Origin: an uncultured Eggerthella sp.
GTDB lineage: Bacteria; Actinomycetota; Coriobacteriia; Coriobacteriales; Eggerthellaceae
Reading direction: 5' to 3'
Length of the DNA stretch: 64,000 nucleotides
NCBI GenBank assembly: GCA_900542525.1
Contig: UQNZ01000005.1
Span: forward strand, 1 to 64,000
A program made the translations under genes and the position numbers. Positions 1 to 7,794 of this stretch are shown here, one piece after another (the stretch's first letter is position 1; each line of letters begins with the position of its first letter). Under the pieces are notes generated by a model. That model saw nothing but the letters and a program-made list of their open reading frames with translations, did not search any database and was not told where the DNA came from.

Positions 1-415
<415 letters not shown>

Positions 416-480
416 ATTCTTGATCGTATGCGATCTGTAACACCTGCGCTATACAACCTTCAAGGTAGCCAAAGGATCAG

Positions 481-505
481 TCATGCAAGCGAATGCCTTG
501 CATGA
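481..505 (+). other. Hairpin overlapping the 5' end of 5S rRNA
   Basis: TCATGCAAG (481-489) and CTTGCATGA (497-505) form a perfect 9-bp stem with a 7-nt loop in the 23S-5S spacer. Its 3' arm contains the first bases of the 5S RNA, which also pair with the 5S 3' end at 613-620, so the two helices are mutually exclusive. A role in 5S processing is inferred only. Confidence 0.5.
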
Positions 506-620
506 GCGGAACCATAGAGAGGGGGATCACCCGATCCCATTCCGAACTCGGTAGTTAAGCCCCTCTTCGCCGAAAGTACTGCGGTGTAGTCCGTGGGAGG
601 ATAGGGCGTTCTGCTCATGC
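500..620 (+). rRNA. 5S ribosomal RNA
   Basis: The 5S core is clear: the CCATTCCGAACTCGG block at about 537-551 and the TAGTTAAGCCCCTC block follow the expected order, and the last part reads GTGGGAGGATAGGGCG. Terminal bases GCATGAGC (500-507) pair with GCTCATGC (613-620), which sets a length of about 121 nt. It lies about 85 nt after the 23S end, so the set is co-transcribed. Confidence 0.93.
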
Positions 621-623
621 AGG

Positions 624-648
624 GCATTTACTGAAAATGCAGCTTTTT
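624..648 (+). terminator. Weak terminator-like hairpin after 5S rRNA
   Basis: GCATTT (624-629) pairs with AAATGC (635-640) and is followed by AGCTTTTT. The stem is short and AT-rich, so it may only attenuate transcription before the downstream tRNA-Val. Confidence 0.4.
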
Positions 649-727
649 GTATGCCTTGCTTTCAATCTTTGCTGCATGCAGCTATTATCGAAGTTCAGTC
701 CTTGACGAGCGATTGATAGAAACATAC

Positions 728-802
728 GGGCGATTGGCGCAGCGGGAGCGCAGCTGCCTTACAAGCAGAAGGTCACAGGTTCAAATCCTGTATCGCCCAC
801 CA
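728..802 (+). tRNA. tRNA-Val (anticodon TAC)
   Basis: A 75-nt cloverleaf with encoded CCA. The acceptor arms GGGCGAT and ATCGCCC pair fully, the T loop reads TTCAAAT, and the anticodon loop CTTACAA gives anticodon TAC, which reads GUN valine codons. The first pair of the anticodon stem appears to be a G-A mismatch. It closes the rRNA operon and is followed at once by a terminator. Confidence 0.95.
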
Positions 803-811
803 TGAAATCTA

Positions 812-836
812 GAACCAGACTCTGTCTGGTTTTTCT
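812..836 (+). terminator. Rho-independent terminator of the rRNA/tRNA-Val operon
   Basis: AACCAGAC (813-820) and GTCTGGTT (824-831) form the stem with a TCT loop and a T-rich tail follows. It sits ten bases after the tRNA-Val CCA end. Confidence 0.85.
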
Positions 837-848
837 TTTGTCTAAAGA

Positions 849-951
849 GTTCAATTTATTTCCGTGTAGAATTGAACATATACAGTGAATCTCAGTCTTA
901 TTCTCGTAATTACTGGTACTATGGTACAAAATTGAACTCTAGTTCAATTTT
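849..951. promoter_or_regulatory. Candidate operator region: TTGAAC/GTTCAA half-sites upstream of the HTH-AlaA gene
   Basis: Four copies of one 6-base half-site lie here: GTTCAA at 849-854, TTGAAC at 872-877, TTGAAC at 932-937 and GTTCAA at 942-947. The last two sit inside a perfect 11-bp dyad (928-938 against 941-951, 2-nt centre). A possible promoter uses TTGAAC (872-877) as -35 and TCTTAT (896-901) as -10 with an 18-base spacer, but this is weak. The region from 840 to 1140 holds no convincing gene. Autoregulation by the HTH domain of the next gene is inferred. Confidence 0.5.
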
Positions 952-1140
952 GAGACTAGATAATGACGTACGTATTCCTGGCTGTACCTGCTTGCATTGT
1001 TTTGATCATGCGAGTGATTGGAGTCCTTGTACAGGCTGCAGACTTCATGTTCATGCACAAGAGGGGAAAGGTTGTGCCAGGGAAGTACGTGATGAGGAAT
1101 TTGAGACAGGGTCGAATAAGACTCCAATAAGGAGGAAGAA

Positions 1141-2682
1141 GTGCAAGAAGGATTCTCAGCTCGCTTGAAAAGTGCGATGGATGCTAAAGGGTTCAAGCAA
1201 TCAGACCTGATCCGTGAGGCTGCTATTCGTGGTGCTAAGTTGGGAAAGAGCCAGGTTAGTCAGTATGTGAGTGGGAAAACGCTTCCACGAAAAGACGCGC
1301 TAGAATTGCTCGCTTCGATATTGGAGGTCGATCAATCAACACTTTCTGGCGAATCGGCTATTCCAAATGCGGAAAGCGATCTTCTTCCTGAAGATCTAGC
1401 TAGCCATGAGAACAGAACTAATGTAAGTGAAGCAATGGGTCATGAGGGGAGCGATACCGGAATGGTGCGCGAGTTCAAAAAATCAACCAAGCTGGATAAC
1501 GTTCTTTATGATGTGCGTGGCCCTGTTCTCGAAGAGGCCGAACGCATGGAGACCATGGGCGCTTCCATCTTGAAGCTCAATATTGGCAATCCTGCTCCTT
1601 TTGGATTCCGCACGCCCGATGAGGTCGTATTCGATATGAGTAGGCAACTTGTGGATAGCGAGGGCTATTCTGCGGCGAAAGGTCTCTTCTCGGCACGAAA
1701 AGCGATCATGCAATATGCGCAGATCAAGCATATTCCTAATGTGACCATCGATGACATCTATACTGGCAACGGCGTGAGCGAGTTGATCAATCTGAGCATG
1801 CTTGCGCTGCTTGATGCGGGGGACGAAGTGCTTCTTCCTTCACCAGATTATCCGCTATGGACCGCTTGCGTAACGCTTGCAGGCGGAACCCCGGTGCATT
1901 ATATCTGCGATGAACAGGCTGAGTGGTATCCCGATATCGACGATATCAAGAAGAAGGTGTCTCCGCATACGAAGGCGATCGTTATTATCAATCCTAATAA
2001 TCCAACAGGCGCACTCTATCCACGTGAAGTGCTTGAGGAGATCGTTGAGATCGCGCGTCAGAATAATCTCATCATCTTCTCGGACGAGATCTACGACCGC
2101 TTGGTCATGGATGGGCTCGAGCATATCTCGATCGCTTCAATGGCTCCCGATCTCTTCTGTGTGACCTTCAGCGGTTTATCGAAATCTCATATGATCGCAG
2201 GATATCGTATTGGATGGATGGTGCTTTCGGGCAATAAGAAGCTTGCGCATGATTATATTCTAGGATTGAACATGCTCAGCAATATGCGCATGTGTTCGAA
2301 CGTGCCGGCACAGTCGATCGTGCAGACCGCATTAGGTGGCCATCAATCGGTCAATGACTACATTCGTCCAGGTGGGCGCGTGTATGAGCAGCGTGACTTC
2401 ATCTATGAGGCACTCAATAGTATTCCGGGTGTGAGCGCGGTAAAGCCAAAAGCGGGATTCTATATATTCCCGAAGCTCGATACGAAGCGTTTCAATATTA
2501 CGAATGATGAGCAGTTCGCGTTCGATCTTCTGCATGAGAAGAAGATCTTGCTCTCTCATGGTGGCGCATTCAATTGGCATACGCCTGATCATTTCCGCGT
2601 GGTGTTCCTGCCGCGCATCGAAGTCCTCAGTGACGCAACGAGTAAGTTGGCTGACTTTTTGTCGACGTATCACCAAAAATAG
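1141..2682 (+). CDS. XRE-type HTH domain fused to AlaA-like alanine aminotransferase
   Basis: The 513-residue product has an N-terminal XRE/Cro-type helix-turn-helix (about residues 5-70, with the recognition-helix-like stretch KSQVSQYVSGK), a linker to about 112, and then a complete class I PLP aminotransferase closely resembling E. coli AlaA (YfbQ), which interconverts alanine and glutamate via pyruvate and 2-oxoglutarate. Supporting motifs are LNIGNPAPFGF, NPNNPTGA, SDEIYDR and GLSKSHMIAGYRIGW, where K348 is the expected PLP lysine. The GTG start is chosen because AGGAGG lies 5-6 bases upstream and the HTH follows at once. The architecture is analogous to MocR regulators, which join a GntR HTH to an aminotransferase fold, but here the HTH is XRE type and the active site looks intact. 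It is cytosolic and may be both enzyme and transcription factor. Regulation by the upstream dyads is inferred. Confidence 0.9.
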   Translation: MQEGFSARLKSAMDAKGFKQSDLIREAAIRGAKLGKSQVSQYVSGKTLPRKDALELLASILEVDQSTLSGESAIPNAESDLLPEDLASHENRTNVSEAMGHEGSDTGMVREFKKSTKLDNVLYDVRGPVLEEAERMETMGASILKLNIGNPAPFGFRTPDEVVFDMSRQLVDSEGYSAAKGLFSARKAIMQYAQIKHIPNVTIDDIYTGNGVSELINLSMLALLDAGDEVLLPSPDYPLWTACVTLAGGTPVHYICDEQAEWYPDIDDIKKKVSPHTKAIVIINPNNPTGALYPREVLEEIVEIARQNNLIIFSDEIYDRLVMDGLEHISIASMAPDLFCVTFSGLSKSHMIAGYRIGWMVLSGNKKLAHDYILGLNMLSNMRMCSNVPAQSIVQTALGGHQSVNDYIRPGGRVYEQRDFIYEALNSIPGVSAVKPKAGFYIFPKLDTKRFNITNDEQFAFDLLHEKKILLSHGGAFNWHTPDHFRVVFLPRIEVLSDATSKLADFLSTYHQK

Positions 2683-2683
2683 C

Positions 2684-2702
2684 CGCGCATTTAAGATGCG
2701 CA
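2684..2702 (+). terminator. Hairpin after the HTH-AlaA gene
   Basis: GCGCAT and ATGCGC form a 6-bp stem with a short loop right after the stop codon. There is no T run, so terminator function is doubtful. Confidence 0.25.
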
Positions 2703-2838
2703 GTCACCTCAATAATGGGACTCGTGGTTGATTGAGCATGTGAGCTTTTGAAGAGTGAAATCAACCGAGACGTTATGGGGCGGCTTGGAGGGTGCTATTT
2801 TGACGACTACTGTCAGTCAGACTGAGACTAAGGATTGG

Positions 2839-3756
2839 TTAGTCTTCTATCAAGCGAAAGAAGATCGTGCGTACATTCGAGCCATCTCCAGCATTTCCTG
2901 TGCGCTTTTCGAAGAGCTTAAGCGACTCAACGAAAGGAACGAATTTCTTGAAGCCGAAATTACGGGTATCGAAATCGTTGAAACGTCGTGACACGAGGCT
3001 CGCAAGGTAAGATGCAGGGATCCAGCCTTCATCGTCGCTATATTCTTCAATAATGTTGATGAGCGCGTCGGTCACATCGATGATGTCGGTCCCGTCGCTA
3101 TAGACCGCTGGTTCTTCTGCTTGCGGTTCTACGGGTAGAGCAGTCTCATTCGTGCTGTTCTTTCCTGAAGAGCTTGAGGCGTCGAGACGCTCAGAGCGCA
3201 CTGGTTTGCGACGTTCGGATGGTTCGGTAGCGCTTGCTTGATCTTGCTTGGTACGTTCTGGCATGGCGTTCGTGCGCTTGCGTGTGCGAGGATTCGACTT
3301 GCTCGTCTCGCGCTTGTGGCTCTCTTCGAGGACATCAAGGTATACGAATTTATTGCAGGCCGAAATGAAGGCGCGCGGTGTCTTCTGTTCGCCCATACCA
3401 AGAACGAAGATATCGGATTCACGCAATCGCGTGGCAAGTCGCGTGAAATCGCTATCGGAAGAAACGATGCAGAAAGCATCAAGATCGTTTTGATAGAGCA
3501 GGTCCATAGCATCGATGATGAGTGCCGAGTCGGATGAGTTCTTGCCAGTGGTATTGCTGAACTGCTGGATCGGCTGGATAGCGTGATCGAGCAGTTCTTT
3601 CTTCCAGGGCCCTAGTTGGGTTGACATCCAGTTGCCATAGATTCGTTTATAGATAACATTTCCAAGGCTCGATGCTTCTTGAAGGATGGTGTGAGCGTAC
3701 TTATGCGAGATATTCTCAGCATCGATCAGTACGGCGATTTTCATATCTTTTTTCAT
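2839..3756 (-). CDS. NYN-domain RNase-like protein with C-terminal LOTUS (OST-HTH) domain
   Basis: A 305-residue protein in two modules. The N-terminal half (about residues 6-145) is a NYN/LabA domain of the PIN-like RNase fold, with the acidic motif IDAEN near residue 11, the SDSDFTRLA motif, and GKNSSDSALIIDAMD. A charged low-complexity linker follows, and the last 80 residues form a LOTUS/OST-HTH domain, a fold known to bind RNA or RNA-protein complexes. The family is therefore predicted to act on RNA, but the substrate is unknown. The start at 3756 is preferred over a longer reading because AAAGGTG lies 4 bases before it and the family begins with the first beta strand (MKIAVLIDAEN). It is transcribed toward the aminotransferase gene and lies downstream of queHA on the same strand with about 100 bases between them, so cotranscription is possible. 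Confidence 0.85.
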   Translation of the reverse strand: MKKDMKIAVLIDAENISHKYAHTILQEASSLGNVIYKRIYGNWMSTQLGPWKKELLDHAIQPIQQFSNTTGKNSSDSALIIDAMDLLYQNDLDAFCIVSSDSDFTRLATRLRESDIFVLGMGEQKTPRAFISACNKFVYLDVLEESHKRETSKSNPRTRKRTNAMPERTKQDQASATEPSERRKPVRSERLDASSSSGKNSTNETALPVEPQAEEPAVYSDGTDIIDVTDALINIIEEYSDDEGWIPASYLASLVSRRFNDFDTRNFGFKKFVPFVESLKLFEKRTGNAGDGSNVRTIFFRLIED

Positions 3757-3854
3757 AGGCACCTTTGTTTCAAAGCGCATCGAAGGTGTATCCAATGCGC
3801 GGGGTTCTTAGATCGCATTCAATGATAAACCAGAGGCGTCCTGCAAAGCTGGCA

Positions 3855-5591
3855 TTAGTAAATGAACATAGCATCACCGAAAGATAGCAGGCGATACTTG
3901 CGTTTGATGGCGTGTCGATAAGCTTTCATGATGTTATCGCGCGATGAGAAGGCAGAAACAAGCATCATGAGCGTTGAGCGCGGAACGTGGAAATTCGTGA
4001 TGAGCGCATCGACCACGTTGAAGGTGTATCCAGGGAAAATGAACAGGTTGGTGGTTTGACGCTCGCGCGCGACCAGCTCGTTTGCTTCAGTATCCCAGGC
4101 GCTTTCAAGACTACGAACACTCGTGGTGCCAACTGCGATCACACGCCCGCCGTTTTCTTTCGTGCGCTTGATCGCGTCGACCGTCTTTTGCGGCACGCTG
4201 TAGTATTCGGTATGCATATGATGCGCATGGGGGTCTTCGGTTTCCACCACACGGAAGGTGTCGAGTCCTACTTCAAGGTGTACTGTTTCAAAGCCCACGC
4301 CCTTCTCTTTGAGCCGCTTGATGAGTTCAGGGGTGAAATGGAGTCCCGCCGTGGGAGCAGCGGCGCTCTTCTCTTCGCGCGAGAATACGGTTTGATAGAG
4401 CTCTTCATCCCCTTGATAATTCTTGATGTAAGGCGGTAGCGGCGTATGACCGATCTGGTGAAGCGCTTCGTCGAGTGAATCAAGAGGGGTGGTGAGGCGG
4501 ACGAGGCGTTCACCCTTTTGCGCATCTTCGATCCAATCGAGGACTTCGGCTTGCATGACGATCGGGCTATCGAAAGTAGAGGGGGAATTGTCGCTGGAAG
4601 CGGAAGAGGGATCGTTCTGTTCGCAGGTGAAATCGATGATCGCGCCAGGCTTAAGGCGGCGGCCAGGTTTGACAAGAGCTTCCCAGACTGCGCTCGTACT
4701 CGTCTTCTCTTCGATATCGAAGCGTTCACGAAGTAAGAGCACTTCAGCAGCACCACCTGTTTCGTGCTTGTTCCCGAGCAAACGTGCGGGGATCACGCGT
4801 GTTTCGTTTGCGACGAGCAGATCGCCTGGTTTCAAGTAGTCGTAGATATCGCGGAAAATACGATCTTGCAAGCTGCCATTCTCGCGTTTCATCACGAGCA
4901 TCTTGCAACCGTCGCGCGTGGGGTGAGGGGTTTGAGCGATGAGCTCTTGAGGAAGATCGTAATCGAAATCTGAGGTGGTGAGGGAGCGAAGTTTATTCAA
5001 TCTTTCTTCAGCCTTCTTTTGTTTGCGCAGCGCAGCTCGTTCGGCGCGTTCTTCAGCCGCTTCGATGTTGGACCAATGGCAGCCACAGAAATTCTGTCGG
5101 TACATGTCCAGGTCGCGACTCTTCTGCGTTGCAGCAGGATAGTAGGGACGGTAATCCGCGAAGAGCACGGCAAGTTTTGGATAGGGGGCAGCTGCTTCAT
5201 TGAGCATCTCTTCGATGAGCTGCGTATATTGATAAGGACTTACAGAAAGCGTGGTGCCGATGGCATCGTAGCCACCTTCATCTGCCATTTGAGCAAGTTC
5301 ATCGAAACGAAAGCGATAGCATGTTTGGCAGCGAAGCGCACGATCGTCTTCTTCGCACCAATGTTGAGCGATGACTGTATTCCACTGTTTGGGATCATAA
5401 ACGCCTTCAACGACTTCGATACCTTCATTATCTGCCCAGGCCAAAAGGGTATCGAGACGCTTCTTGTATTCGCGTGAATCATCGATATTCGAGTTGAGGT
5501 AGGCGATGGTGATATCGTGCCCTTGCTCGAGAAGAAGGCGCGCTGGCTCGATCGAGCAAGGTCCGCAGCATGCATGAAGCAATACTTTCAT
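3855..5591 (-). CDS. QueH-QueA fusion: epoxyqueuosine reductase plus SAM:tRNA ribosyltransferase-isomerase
   Basis: One 578-residue reading frame encodes two queuosine enzymes. Residues 1 to about 175 match QueH (DUF208), which reduces epoxyqueuosine to queuosine in tRNA; the expected cysteines are present as CCGPC (8-12), CQTC (88-91) and CGC (169-171), the ligands used for the iron-sulfur cluster and metal in characterised QueH. After a charged helical linker (about 176-203), residues 207-578 are a full-length QueA, which transfers the ribosyl group of SAM to preQ1-modified tRNA; the start SDFDYDLPQELIAQTP and the LITNFHVPRSTLMMLV block near the C terminus are typical. No stop or frameshift separates the halves. 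The two reactions are consecutive in the pathway. AAAGGAG lies 8-14 bases before the ATG. The gene is divergent from the HAD-tgt pair, so all three late steps cluster here. Confidence 0.93.
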   Translation of the reverse strand: MKVLLHACCGPCSIEPARLLLEQGHDITIAYLNSNIDDSREYKKRLDTLLAWADNEGIEVVEGVYDPKQWNTVIAQHWCEEDDRALRCQTCYRFRFDELAQMADEGGYDAIGTTLSVSPYQYTQLIEEMLNEAAAPYPKLAVLFADYRPYYPAATQKSRDLDMYRQNFCGCHWSNIEAAEERAERAALRKQKKAEERLNKLRSLTTSDFDYDLPQELIAQTPHPTRDGCKMLVMKRENGSLQDRIFRDIYDYLKPGDLLVANETRVIPARLLGNKHETGGAAEVLLLRERFDIEEKTSTSAVWEALVKPGRRLKPGAIIDFTCEQNDPSSASSDNSPSTFDSPIVMQAEVLDWIEDAQKGERLVRLTTPLDSLDEALHQIGHTPLPPYIKNYQGDEELYQTVFSREEKSAAAPTAGLHFTPELIKRLKEKGVGFETVHLEVGLDTFRVVETEDPHAHHMHTEYYSVPQKTVDAIKRTKENGGRVIAVGTTSVRSLESAWDTEANELVARERQTTNLFIFPGYTFNVVDALITNFHVPRSTLMMLVSAFSSRDNIMKAYRHAIKRKYRLLSFGDAMFIY

Positions 5592-5768
5592 GGGATATTT
5601 CTCTCCTTTGAGTCATGCTTATACTAACATTGAATGAAATGAAAAGACGCGTTCTGCCTTGAGGAGAGCGGCGAAGGTGTAGCGGTGTTTCGGCAAGGAT
5701 CGGCTTGCTTGCGCATCGTGAAGAATACAACTCAGCTGCTGTGCTGCTCATGCAGAAAAGGAGTCGTG

Positions 5769-6506
5769 ATGACAACGCAAGAACCGAGACGCTACAAGAC
5801 AGTCTTCTTCGATTTGGATGGAACCCTTCTACCGATCGATATGGACACGTTTCTCAGAGAATACTTTTCCAGGCTGAAGGCATTTGCTGATGAGCGCGGC
5901 TATGAAGGAGAGAAGATCCTCTTTGCGGTGAATAAAGGCGTAGCGGCTATGCTCGAAGAGGATGCGCGTGCGAACGATCTTTGTTTCTGGGAGACTTTCG
6001 AAGAGTTGAGCGGGTTTGCGCGTGCGGAGTTCGAGCCGCTGCTCATGGAGTTCTATGAGAACGATTTCGATGAGATCGGCGAATCGGTTACGCCGAATCC
6101 AGCAGCAGCGCGCATCGTTGCAACACTCAAGAAAAAAGGCTACCAGCTCTTTCTTACCACCATGCCGCTCTTTCCGGCTATAGCGGTTGAGGCACGCCTT
6201 CGTTGGGCGGGCATCGATGATATCAGCGTGTTCGATCGCATCACCACCTACGATAATTCCCACGCGGCAAAGCCTCAGCTTGCTTACTACGAAGAGAACA
6301 TCGCGCTTGCGGAGGGAGAGTCGAATGAGATCTTGATGGTGGGAAACAACACTCGTGAAGATCTTGCGTGTTGTGAACTTGGAGCGGATGGATATCTGGT
6401 GACCGATTGGCTGCTCGATCCGATCGATTTCGACTACCGTGCGATGAAGCATGGTTCGCTCGAAGACTTACTTGATTTTGTTACTGCCTTGCCGGAGTGT
6501 GCATAA
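5769..6506 (+). CDS. HAD-superfamily hydrolase
   Basis: A 245-residue haloacid-dehalogenase-type hydrolase, probably a small-molecule phosphatase. Motif I is FFDLDGTLLP near residue 15 with the nucleophile Asp, motif II is the TTMP stretch, motif III lysine is in AAKPQLAYYEE, and motif IV is MVGNNTREDLACCELG, where the second usual Asp of GDxxxxD is replaced by Asn-Asn-Thr before the conserved ED. A helical cap lies between motifs I and II (about residues 30-110). The ATG at 5769 is chosen over the upstream in-frame start because AAAAGGAG lies 6 bases before it and the fold starts right after. The stop codon overlaps the tgt start by one base (TAATG), so the two are translationally coupled. 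Substrate unknown. Confidence 0.85.
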   Translation: MTTQEPRRYKTVFFDLDGTLLPIDMDTFLREYFSRLKAFADERGYEGEKILFAVNKGVAAMLEEDARANDLCFWETFEELSGFARAEFEPLLMEFYENDFDEIGESVTPNPAAARIVATLKKKGYQLFLTTMPLFPAIAVEARLRWAGIDDISVFDRITTYDNSHAAKPQLAYYEENIALAEGESNEILMVGNNTREDLACCELGADGYLVTDWLLDPIDFDYRAMKHGSLEDLLDFVTALPECA

Positions 6507-7651
6507 TGGCGCTTTTCGATTACACACTTGAAGCAACGAGCGGTCATGCGCGCGCGGGTAGCTTTGAAACGGCTCATGGCATCGTTAGAACACCGTTGTT
6601 CATGCCCGTTGGAACCAGCGCAACGGTAAAGGGCATTCGCCCTGAAACACTTAGCGAGATCGGTGCGCAGGTCATCCTTGCGAACACGTATCATCTCTCG
6701 CTTCGTCCTGGCGCGGATCTTGTCGAAGAGGCGGGCGGGCTTCATTCGTTCATGAATTATTCTGGTCCCATCCTCACTGATAGCGGTGGATTCCAGGTCT
6801 TTTCGCTCGCCGATACGCTGAAGCTCGATGAAGATGGTCTCACGTTCAAATCGATCTACGATGGATCGAAGATCCGCTGGACCCCTGAATCGAACATGGA
6901 GATTCAGCAAAAGTTGGGTGCGGACATCGTCATGCAGCTCGACCAATGCACGCCTTATCCTGCCGAATACGACTTCGTCGATCGTGCCGTTGAGCTTTCA
7001 GCCAATTGGGCGCGTCGCTGTTTGGCCGCCCATACGCGCAGAGACCAGACGCTTTTCGGTATCGTGCAAGGTGGTATGGAGCTCGACCTGCGCATGAAGT
7101 CGATCGAACTGCTTGCCTCGATCAATGATGAATCTATTGCGAATGGCCATAAGGGTTTCGGCGGATTTGGCATCGGTGGATATTCAGTTGGCGAAGAACA
7201 CGATGTCATGTTCGAGACGCTGGGTGCGGTTGCGCAGAGCCTTCCCGAAAACAAGCCGCGCTATCTGATGGGAGTGGGTAATCCTACTACGCTCGTCAAG
7301 GCAGTGGGCGTAGGTGTTGATATGTTCGATTGCGTATTGCCAACGCGTACCGCCCGTATGGGTACTGCCTTTTCTTCCTCTGGTCGCATGAATATGCGCA
7401 ATGCGAAGTATACGCACGATTTTGGACCACTCGATACTCAGTGCTCGTGTCCCACCTGCAAGAATCATAGTCGAGCGTATATTCGCCACTTGGTAAAACA
7501 GAACGAGATGCTTGGCGCGATCCTGCTTTCGATACACAATCTTTACTTCTTGATCCAGCTGATGAATCGCGCTCGCCAAGCAGTTATTGCCGATTGTTAT
7601 GATGAGTTTTTGAATGATTGGATGAATTCGCCCGCAGCACAAGACTATTAG
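6506..7651 (+). CDS. tgt: tRNA-guanine transglycosylase
   Basis: A 381-residue bacterial Tgt that swaps guanine-34 of GUN-anticodon tRNAs (Asp, Asn, His, Tyr) for preQ1, the entry step of the tRNA stage of queuosine synthesis. The general acid/base Asp lies in DSGGFQVF (D92), the nucleophile Asp in DCVLPTRTARMG (about D275), and the zinc site is seen as CSCPTC (313-318) with a following His. Length is normal for the family. The start at 6506 overlaps the stop of the HAD gene by one base; a reading three codons longer lacks a better ribosome site. The product acts before the QueH-QueA fusion encoded divergently nearby. Confidence 0.96.
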   Translation: MALFDYTLEATSGHARAGSFETAHGIVRTPLFMPVGTSATVKGIRPETLSEIGAQVILANTYHLSLRPGADLVEEAGGLHSFMNYSGPILTDSGGFQVFSLADTLKLDEDGLTFKSIYDGSKIRWTPESNMEIQQKLGADIVMQLDQCTPYPAEYDFVDRAVELSANWARRCLAAHTRRDQTLFGIVQGGMELDLRMKSIELLASINDESIANGHKGFGGFGIGGYSVGEEHDVMFETLGAVAQSLPENKPRYLMGVGNPTTLVKAVGVGVDMFDCVLPTRTARMGTAFSSSGRMNMRNAKYTHDFGPLDTQCSCPTCKNHSRAYIRHLVKQNEMLGAILLSIHNLYFLIQLMNRARQAVIADCYDEFLNDWMNSPAAQDY

Positions 7652-7742
7652 GCGGTTCGCCGTGAAAAAGCGCATCATCTTTGGTAATCTTAAGAGTTGG
7701 AAACAAGAAGGGTATATCAAGGTCGTTCGATAACGTACCTGA

Positions 7743-7764
7743 GCATCATCTTCGCTGATGATGC
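7743..7764 (+). other. Hairpin between tgt and secDF
   Basis: GCATCATC (7743-7750) and GATGATGC (7757-7764) form an 8-bp perfect stem with a 6-nt loop. No T run follows. It could be a weak terminator or a structure in the secDF leader. Confidence 0.35.
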
Positions 7765-7794
7765 CCTAAAGCGTATCGCAGACAAGGATAGGTA

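Noticed and set aside
872..1168. 98-codon frame before the HTH-AlaA gene
   Set aside because: Overlaps the operator dyads and the ribosome site of the aminotransferase gene, composition unlike the neighbours.
2755..2991. 78-codon plus-strand frame after the HTH-AlaA gene
   Set aside because: Mostly antisense to the LOTUS part of the NYN gene; TTG start without support.
7652..7794. A small yajC gene between tgt and secDF
   Set aside because: The gap of about 140 bases has no open frame of that size with a membrane segment.
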